NCBI RefSeq assembly: GCF_021228125.1
Contig: NZ_JAJQQS010000002.1
Coordinates: forward strand, 682,001-746,000
Length of the DNA: 64,000 bases
Direction: 5' to 3'
From: Streptomyces albireticuli
GTDB lineage: Bacteria > Actinomycetota > Actinomycetes > Streptomycetales > Streptomycetaceae
Shown here one piece after another: positions 58,829-64,000 of this stretch (positions are counted from its first letter, which is position 1; each line of letters starts with the position of its first letter). The position numbers and the translations under genes are program-made. The notes under the pieces are model-generated. The model was not told where the DNA came from, did not search any database, and saw nothing but the letters and a program-made list of their open reading frames with translations.

Positions 58829-59341
58829 ATGAGCGATGCCAACGAGCGCCCCGCACCGCACGCGGAGGCCGCGTCCGACGCCTGGGAACAGGCCTGCGCC
58901 GAGGACCTCGCCGCCGAGCGGGCCCGCCGTCGCGAGGAGTACGGGCAGCCCCCCGGCAGCGCCGCCGAGGAGCTCCGCAAGCTCGTCGACGCCGTGGCCG
59001 AGAAGGTCTCCGCCTTCCAGCTGCCGCTCGCGGGCGCGGCCGCCCAGGACGTCGTCCAGCAGGTCGTCGCGCAGGCCAAGGCCGTTGTCGAGCCCGTCAT
59101 CGAGCGCAACCCCGAGGTCTTCGACCACCTGGCGTCCGCCGGCTCCGAGCTGCTCGCCGCCTACCGCGCCGCCGTCCAGGGCCAGGAGGGCCGCTGGACC
59201 CGCGGCGGCTCCGCCGGGAAGCCCGCGGGCCCCGCCCGTGACTCCTCCGGCGACTCCACCGGGGGCCCCGCCGCGGGCTCCGAAGGCCCCCGGGGCGACG
59301 ACGGGACGCCGGGCGGCTCCGAGCGCATCGACCTCGACTGA
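58829..59341 (+). CDS. DUF5304-like hypothetical protein
   Basis: A 170-residue soluble, charged protein, restricted to Streptomyces relatives as I recall. SDAWEQACAEDLAAERARRREEYG and AAEELRKLVDAVAEKVSAFQLPLAGAAAQDVVQQVVAQAKAVVEPVIERNPEVFDHLASAGSELLAAYRAAV are helical; the C-terminal 50 residues are low-complexity Gly/Ser/Asp. AGGAG lies 6 bases before ATG 58829. It sits between the ArsA-like gene and glucokinase. No function can be assigned. Confidence 0.82.
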   Translation: MSDANERPAPHAEAASDAWEQACAEDLAAERARRREEYGQPPGSAAEELRKLVDAVAEKVSAFQLPLAGAAAQDVVQQVVAQAKAVVEPVIERNPEVFDHLASAGSELLAAYRAAVQGQEGRWTRGGSAGKPAGPARDSSGDSTGGPAAGSEGPRGDDGTPGGSERIDLD

Positions 59342-59451
59342 ACCTCCCCGGTCCCCCTTCGGCTTCCCCATGGGCCATAAGGGCGCGGGAGGTCCCCCCA
59401 CCTCCGGTACGGTGGGTCGCGGCGGGGTTCGAGCGAAAAACTGAGGGACAC

Positions 59452-60393
59452 ATGGGACTCACCATCGGGGTCGACATCGGCGGCACCAAGATCGCGGCCG
59501 GCGTGGTCGACGAGGACGGCAACATCCTCGCGACGTGCAAGGTGCCCACCCCGCCGACCCCCGAGGGCGTCATCGACGCCATCGCCGACGCCGTGCGCAC
59601 GGTCAGCGCCGACCACGACGTCGAGGCGGTCGGCATCGGAGCCGCGGGCTACGTGGACGACAAGCGGGCCACGGTCCTCTTCGCCCCGAACATCAACTGG
59701 CGCCACGAGGCCCTGAAGGACAAGGTCGAGCAGCGCGTCGGCCTCCCGGTCGTCGTCGAGAACGACGCCAACGCCGCCGCCTGGGGCGAGTACCGCTTCG
59801 GCGCCGGCCAGGGCCACGACGACGTCATCTGCATCACCCTGGGCACCGGCCTCGGCGGCGGCATCATCATCGGCAACAAGCTTCGCCGCGGCCGCTTCGG
59901 CGTGGCCGCCGAGTTCGGCCACATCCGCGTGGTGCCCGACGGCCTGCTCTGCGGCTGCGGCAGCCAGGGCTGCTGGGAGCAGTACGCCTCCGGCCGCGCC
60001 CTCGTCCGCTACGCCAAGCAGCGCGCCAACGCCACCCCGGAGAACGCCGAGATCCTCCTCGGCCTCGGCGACGGCACGGTCGAGGGCATCGAGGGCAAGC
60101 ACATCAGCGCCGCGGCACGGCAGGGCGACCCGGTCGCCATCGACTCCTTCCGCGAGCTGGCCCGCTGGGCCGGCGCGGGCCTGGCGGACCTCGCCTCGCT
60201 CTTCGACCCCTCGGCGTTCATCGTCGGCGGCGGCGTCTCGGACGAGGGCGACCTCGTCCTCGACCCCATCCGCAAGTCCTTCAAGCGCTGGCTGATCGGC
60301 GGCCAGTGGCGTCCGCACGCTCAGGTGCTCGCCGCGAAGCTGGGCGGCAAGGCCGGCCTGGTCGGCGCGGCGGACCTGGCCCGCCAGGGCTGA
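59452..60393 (+). CDS. glkA: ROK-family glucokinase
   Basis: A 313-residue ATP-dependent glucose kinase, also central to carbon catabolite repression in Streptomyces. The phosphate-binding loop GVDIGGTKIAAGVVDEDG, catalytic aspartate in ENDANAAAWGEYRFGAG, ITLGTGLGGGIIIGNKL, and the ROK zinc motif EFGHIRV...CGCGSQGCWEQYASG are all intact. No DNA-binding domain is present, which distinguishes it from ROK repressors. ATG 59452 has GAGGGA at a short spacing. The order next to an endonuclease/exonuclease-type gene matches the glkA neighbourhood I recall in S. coelicolor. Confidence 0.96.
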   Translation: MGLTIGVDIGGTKIAAGVVDEDGNILATCKVPTPPTPEGVIDAIADAVRTVSADHDVEAVGIGAAGYVDDKRATVLFAPNINWRHEALKDKVEQRVGLPVVVENDANAAAWGEYRFGAGQGHDDVICITLGTGLGGGIIIGNKLRRGRFGVAAEFGHIRVVPDGLLCGCGSQGCWEQYASGRALVRYAKQRANATPENAEILLGLGDGTVEGIEGKHISAAARQGDPVAIDSFRELARWAGAGLADLASLFDPSAFIVGGGVSDEGDLVLDPIRKSFKRWLIGGQWRPHAQVLAAKLGGKAGLVGAADLARQG

Positions 60394-60485
60394 GCGCTCC
60401 CCGGCCGCCCCGGCGGCCGGGACCACGACGGCGAATCCGGCGGTGCCGGTCCGGCACCGCCCGGTGGAAAGGGTGTGTCCGGTCC

Positions 60486-61247
60486 ATGACTACCGCTCTG
60501 CTGCCGGACCTCCCGGCGTCCCGTACCGAGCCGGACGGCTCGGCCGTCGTCCGTGTGCTCAGCTACAACATCCGCTCCATGCGCGATGACGTGGGCGCGC
60601 TCGGCCGGGTCATCCGGGCGTGCGCGCCCGACGTCGTCTGCGTCCAGGAGGCCCCGCGCTTCTTCCGCTGGCGCAAGGCCGCGGCCCGGCTCGGCCGCGC
60701 CTCCGGCCTGGTGTACGTCACCGGCGGCGCCACCGCCTCCGGCCCGATGATCATGTCCTCGCTCCGCGCGCACGTGGAGCGCACCGAGGACGTCCTGCTG
60801 CCCCGCACCCCGGGGCTCCACCAGCGCGGCTTCGCGACCGCCGTGCTCCGCTTCGGCCGGGCCCGGCTGGGCGTCCTCAGCTGCCACCTCAGCATCAGGG
60901 ACTGGGAGCGGTACGAGCAGGGCGGGCTGCTCCTGGAGCGGCTGGCCGCGCTGGACGTCCCGTACGCCGTGGCGGCGGGCGACCTCAACGACCGCCCCGA
61001 CGGCCGCACCTTCGGCCTGCTCGCGGGCGCCCTCCAGGACGGCTGGACGACCGAGCCGTGGGGGCGCGAGCACACGACGCGGCTGGGCGACCCGCTCCAG
61101 CGGATCGACGCGGTGTTCGCGACCGGGGGAGTGGAGTTCCTGGGATGCGGGGTTCCCATGGGGCTGCCGGGGGTGGAGGAACGGGACCTCAGGGCGGCGA
61201 CGGACCACCTGCCGGTGCTGGCGGCCGTGCGGGTGCCGGCCGCGTAG
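60486..61247 (+). CDS. Endonuclease/exonuclease/phosphatase (EEP) family hydrolase
   Basis: A 253-residue EEP-fold enzyme. VLSYNIRSM (N), VCVQEAP (catalytic E), SCHLSI (H), AAGDLNDRPDG (D and N) and TDHLPVLA (D-H) mark the metal and catalytic sites in order. The family covers DNases, sphingomyelinase-like and inositol phosphatases; the substrate here is unknown, and no signal peptide is seen. ATG 60486 (MTTALLPDLPASRTEP) is the start; the longer open frame upstream lies antisense-like within glkA and is not real. Confidence 0.92.
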   Translation: MTTALLPDLPASRTEPDGSAVVRVLSYNIRSMRDDVGALGRVIRACAPDVVCVQEAPRFFRWRKAAARLGRASGLVYVTGGATASGPMIMSSLRAHVERTEDVLLPRTPGLHQRGFATAVLRFGRARLGVLSCHLSIRDWERYEQGGLLLERLAALDVPYAVAAGDLNDRPDGRTFGLLAGALQDGWTTEPWGREHTTRLGDPLQRIDAVFATGGVEFLGCGVPMGLPGVEERDLRAATDHLPVLAAVRVPAA

Positions 61248-61273
61248 CACGAGGCTCTGGCCAGGGCCCCGGA

Positions 61274-61385
61274 CCTCGGAAATTCAGCCCGGCGGGCGTG
61301 TGAGGCCACCGCGCGCAGCGCGCGAAGGGGTCCCGGGGGCGGAGCCCCCGGTTGCGGGAAGGAGCGGGGCGGGGAGGAAGGCCCC
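61274..61385. repeat. Dispersed palindromic intergenic element, copy E (inverted)
   Basis: AAATTCAGCCCGGCGGGCGT, then GAGGCCACCGCGCGCAGCGC, the hairpin GGGGGCGGAGCCCCC and GGGAAGGAGCGGGGCGGGGA are the modules of copies A-D in reverse order. It lies between convergent genes. Confidence 0.7.
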
Positions 61386-61390
61386 CGTCA

Positions 61391-61990
61391 CTACACCACC
61401 GCACCCCGCCCGGGGTCGTCGTCCTCCTCGTCCGTGTCCTTCATCCGGAGGACCAGCGTCGCGAAGCCGCCCAGGAAGCCGCCCACGCCCAGCGTCGTCA
61501 CCCACCACGTCAGCTCCTGCCGCAGCAGGACCATGATCAACAGCAGCAACGGGCCGCCCAGCACCGCGATCCACGCGAACCGCGACGTCACATCGCCCGT
61601 GGGCAGCGGCGGCGGCTCCGGCGGGACGAAGTGGCCCTCCTCGGAGTCGTCGAGCGCCTCCTCGGACGGGGCGTCCCAGTCCCGGGGGCCGACCCCGGGC
61701 GCGTACACGATGAAGCTGCCGGGCCGCTCGGGCCGCGCCGGCTCGTCGGAGGCGGCGGGGCCGGACTTCAGCGGCGGCTCCTCCGGCCCCGTCGGGTCGG
61801 CGGCCGGGGGCCGGCCGCCCTCCGGAGCCGGGCGCGCGGCGGCGTCCAGGACGTCACCGGAGGCGGGCCAGCGCCCCGTCGCCGGGTCGGGCTGCTCGCC
61901 GTACGCGGCGACGAGCTCCGCCCACGCCGCGTCCTCGTCGAGCGGGTCCCGGCTCTCGTCGCGGTCGCGGTCCGCGTCGTGCTCAGCCAC
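61391..61990 (-). CDS. Hypothetical protein with C-terminal transmembrane hairpin
   Basis: A 199-residue protein from GTG 61990 (VAEHDADRDRDESRDPLDEDAAWAELVAAYGEQPDP). The first 130 residues are acidic, proline-rich and probably disordered, and two transmembrane segments follow (FAWIAVLGGPLLLLIMVLL and WWVTTLGVGGFLGGFATLVL), ending in an acidic tail. The first GTG at 62008 is an alternative start. The start overlaps the end of the upstream esterase gene by 8 bases, so translation is likely coupled. I do not recognise a domain. Confidence 0.8.
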   Translation of the reverse strand: MAEHDADRDRDESRDPLDEDAAWAELVAAYGEQPDPATGRWPASGDVLDAAARPAPEGGRPPAADPTGPEEPPLKSGPAASDEPARPERPGSFIVYAPGVGPRDWDAPSEEALDDSEEGHFVPPEPPPLPTGDVTSRFAWIAVLGGPLLLLIMVLLRQELTWWVTTLGVGGFLGGFATLVLRMKDTDEEDDDPGRGAVV

Positions 61991-62753
61991 GGGGGGCCGC
62001 CCCGACACCCGCCGAAAGCCGGCTGATGAACGCGAAGGTCTCCTCGAAGATCAGCTCGGCGTCGTGGTCCAGGGTCGCCACGTGATAGCTGCGCTCCAGC
62101 AGCCGCTCGGTGACGTCCCGCGAGGAGACCCGGGCCAGGATCCGCGCCGAGTCGACGGGCGGCACCACATGGTCCTCGGGGCTGTGCAGCAGCAGCAACG
62201 GCTGGGTGACCTGGGGAAGTTCCCGGTCCAGCATGGTCAGGAAGCGGCGGAAGGAGTGCGCCGCGTGCAGCGGCACCCGGTCGTAGCCGACCTCCTCGCA
62301 GCCCGGCTTCGCGATGTCGCTGGCGATGCCCGACTTCGTCGGCAGCAGATGGCGCACCACCGGCAGCGCCTTGGCCGCCAGGCCGTGCACCTTGTTCGCG
62401 GGGTTGACCAGGACGATGCCGGAGACGTCCGCCCCGTGCTTCGCCGCCAGCCGCAGCGTCAGCGCCCCGCCCATCGACAGCCCGCAGACGAAGACCTGGG
62501 AACAGCGCTCCCGGAGATCCCGCAGGGCGCGGTCGACCTCCGCGTACCAGTCCTGCCAGACCGTGACCTGCATGTCCTGCCAGCGGGTGCCGTGCCCGGG
62601 CAGCAGGGGGAGGGAGACGGTGAGGCCGCGCTCCGCGAGGTGCTCGGCCCAGGGCCGTACGGACTGCGGGGAACCGGTGAAGCCGTGGCACACGAGGACG
62701 CCGACCTCTCCGCCGTCGTGGCGGAACGGCTCGGCGCCGGGGAGGAGCGGCAC
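61983..62753 (-). CDS. Alpha/beta hydrolase, Est30-like carboxylesterase
   Basis: A 256-residue serine hydrolase. VLVCHGFTGSP holds the oxyanion region, VFVCGLSMGGALTLRLA the nucleophile motif G-L-S-M-G, HSPEDHVVPP the catalytic acid and SYHVATLDHD the catalytic histidine. This resembles Est30/monoacylglycerol lipase enzymes acting on short- to medium-chain esters. GTG 62753 has GGAGA 5-6 bases upstream. It is followed by an overlapping hypothetical gene and diverges from an acyl-glycerol-phosphate acyltransferase gene, so lipid turnover is plausible. Confidence 0.92.
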   Translation of the reverse strand: MPLLPGAEPFRHDGGEVGVLVCHGFTGSPQSVRPWAEHLAERGLTVSLPLLPGHGTRWQDMQVTVWQDWYAEVDRALRDLRERCSQVFVCGLSMGGALTLRLAAKHGADVSGIVLVNPANKVHGLAAKALPVVRHLLPTKSGIASDIAKPGCEEVGYDRVPLHAAHSFRRFLTMLDRELPQVTQPLLLLHSPEDHVVPPVDSARILARVSSRDVTERLLERSYHVATLDHDAELIFEETFAFISRLSAGVGAAPRG

Positions 62754-62865
62754 CGGAATCTCCGATCGGTGGAACGGGAAAAGGGGTCTGCCCCTCAGCG
62801 TACGCGGAGCGCCGCCGGGCGGGTAGGCAGGTTAAGGTCTCCTCGTCACTACAGGAGGTTCTCGG

Positions 62866-63627
62866 TTGTTCTACGGCGCTATGAAGCTGTCCATCGGCGG
62901 GTCGCTGAAGCTTGCCTTCCGGCCGTGGGTGGAGGGCCTGGAGAACATCCCGGCCGAAGGGCCCGCGATCCTGGCGAGCAACCACCTGTCGTTCTCGGAC
63001 TCCTTCTTCCTGCCCGCGGTGCTCGATCGCAAGATCACCTTTATCGCGAAGCAGGAATACTTCACCTCCCCCGGGGTCAAGGGAAAGCTGACGGCCGCGT
63101 TCTTCAAGGGCGTGGGCCAGCTGCCCGTAGACCGTTCGGGCGGCCGCGGGGCCGGCGAGGCGGCGATCAAGAGCGGTCTCGAGGTGCTGGAGCGCGGTGA
63201 GCTCTTCGGCATCTACCCCGAGGGCACCCGTTCCCCGGACGGCCGCCTCTACCGCGGCAAGCCCGGCGGCCTCGCCCGCGTGGCGCTGCTCTCCGGCGCG
63301 CCCGTCATCCCCGTGGCGATGATCGACACCGAGAAGGTGCAGCCGCCCGGCAAGGTCCTGCCGAAGATGATCAAGCCGGGCATCCGGATCGGCCGGCCGC
63401 TGGACTTCAGCCGCTACCACGGCATGGACGGCGACCGCTTCATCCTGCGCTCGGTGACCGACGAGGTCATGTACAAGATCATGGAGCTCTCCGGCCAGGA
63501 GTACGTCGACATCTACGCGACCGCCGCCAAGCGGCAGATCGCGGAGGACGCGAAGCGGAAGGCCGAGGAGGAGAAGGCGGCGAAGGCCGCCGGACTCGAC
63601 AAGGCGGGGAAGCAGCCCGAGGCGTAG
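62866..63627 (+). CDS. 1-acyl-sn-glycerol-3-phosphate acyltransferase (PlsC family)
   Basis: A 253-residue membrane-associated acyltransferase of phospholipid synthesis. ASNHLSFSDSFF is the catalytic HX4D motif, GVGQLPVDRSGGRG the third block and IYPEGTRSPDGRLYRGKPGGLARVALLSGAPVIPV the phosphate-binding EGTR motif and following block. The C-terminus is a lysine/alanine-rich helix. TTG 62866 is the start, with AGGAGG 7 bases upstream and no ATG or GTG near. It precedes the sensor kinase gene by 26 bases and may be cotranscribed with it. Confidence 0.93.
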   Translation: MFYGAMKLSIGGSLKLAFRPWVEGLENIPAEGPAILASNHLSFSDSFFLPAVLDRKITFIAKQEYFTSPGVKGKLTAAFFKGVGQLPVDRSGGRGAGEAAIKSGLEVLERGELFGIYPEGTRSPDGRLYRGKPGGLARVALLSGAPVIPVAMIDTEKVQPPGKVLPKMIKPGIRIGRPLDFSRYHGMDGDRFILRSVTDEVMYKIMELSGQEYVDIYATAAKRQIAEDAKRKAEEEKAAKAAGLDKAGKQPEA

Positions 63628-63653
63628 CCCCGTCCGGGCTGGGGGGTTGGTCG

Positions 63654-64000
63654 ATGACACCGCGCAGCGGGAAGCCGCGCGTCGTACGGATGTCGGTGGA
63701 GCTGCCGCTGTGGCGCGCGCTGACCGGCTACCGCGTTCTGACGCTCGGCTACGCCCTCGCACTGTTCGCCTTCAACTATCACGAGTACGTCCATCCGCTC
63801 GGCGGTGCGCTCTACATGGGCGTACTCACCCTGTGGACGGCACTGACCTGGAACCGGGTCTCCTCGCCGGAGCGCTGCACCAAGCGCTTCCTGACCGCCG
63901 ACCTCACCATCGCGCTGGTCGGCGTGCTGCTGACCACCGTCGTCGACTCCCCGGAGCGCATCGACGGCGGCGCGGCCACCCTGCCGTCCATCTGGACCGG
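63654..64000 (+). CDS. N-terminus of a membrane sensor histidine kinase (MacS-like), cut by window edge
   Basis: The first 115 or so residues from ATG 63654, MTPRSGKPRVVRMSVELPLWRALTGYRVLTLGYALALFAFNYHEYVHPLGGALYMGVLTLWTALTWNRVSS. It has at least three transmembrane segments in the visible part (VLTLGYALALFAF, LYMGVLTLWTALTW, LTIALVGVLLTTVV). No kinase motif is in the window. The pattern and its position after a PlsC-family gene match the MacS sensor of the MacRS system of S. coelicolor (SCO2121/2120 in memory), so this is an inference from context. Confidence 0.6.
   Translation, partial: MTPRSGKPRVVRMSVELPLWRALTGYRVLTLGYALALFAFNYHEYVHPLGGALYMGVLTLWTALTWNRVSSPERCTKRFLTADLTIALVGVLLTTVVDSPERIDGGAATLPSIWT

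Overview
The window is very GC-rich chromosomal DNA with codon use, start codons (many GTG, three TTG and one probable CTG) and gene content typical of Streptomyces. The order sucB-lpdA-pepA-cobS ... ctaCDF-ctaE-qcrCAB-trpD ... nlpC-nlpC ... glkA matches, from memory and unverified, the conserved core around SCO2120-SCO2190 of S. coelicolor. I see no phage, transposon, CRISPR, rRNA or tRNA; this is mostly vertically inherited core genome, so the unusual items are regulatory sites, fusions and small gene-level oddities rather than an island.

Layout. 1-4.5 kb: a partial epimerase, a DUF4240 protein, an SDR oxidoreductase and two regulators (WYL and GntR/FCD). 4.7-9.8 kb: sucB and lpdA (E2 and E3 of the 2-oxoacid dehydrogenase complexes) and pepA. 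9.9-16.8 kb: the nucleotide-loop genes of cobalamin synthesis (cobS, cobT and a PhnP-like/CobU fusion), interleaved with membrane proteins and an MprF-like lysyltransferase coupled to a rhomboid-like protein. 16.9-24.2 kb: a lipoprotein HtrA-type protease, a methyltransferase with a TTA codon, a DUF3043 protein, pspA-pspAA and a NarL-type two-component pair. 24.3-31 kb: nadA, erpA, a large secreted/membrane protein, a PfkB kinase and a cysteine desulfurase-TusA fusion.

31.3-40.8 kb is the aerobic respiratory block: ctaC-ctaD-ctaF (stops overlapping starts), an L,D-transpeptidase, a degenerate receiver protein, ctaE, then qcrC-qcrA-qcrB with 4-base overlaps. Together these encode the cytochrome bc1-aa3 supercomplex, with a diheme QcrC instead of a separate soluble cytochrome c. 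trpD follows a strong terminator.

42-64 kb: a SAM-IV riboswitch ahead of a cysteine-desulfurase-like enzyme; a RAM-domain protein coupled to a rhomboid protease; a zinc-ribbon protein and a NYN-domain nuclease candidate; two paralogous NlpC/P60 cell-wall hydrolases with matching promoters; a lipoprotein metallopeptidase candidate; two glycosyltransferases; an acyl-CoA ligase; then a run of co-directional genes (phosphoesterase, SRPBCC, ArsA-like, DUF5304, glucokinase, EEP hydrolase), an esterase, an acyl-glycerol-phosphate acyltransferase and the start of a sensor kinase.

Strong hairpins close most transcription units, and a dispersed palindromic intergenic element recurs at least five times. 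The items I rate highest are the SAM-IV riboswitch target, the PhnP-like domain fused to CobU, a 21-bp palindrome spanning the ctaE start codon, three phased TCATGAGG-type boxes at the first nlpC promoter, twin palindromes flanking the nadA promoter, and a methyltransferase with a probable CTG start and a bldA-type TTA codon.
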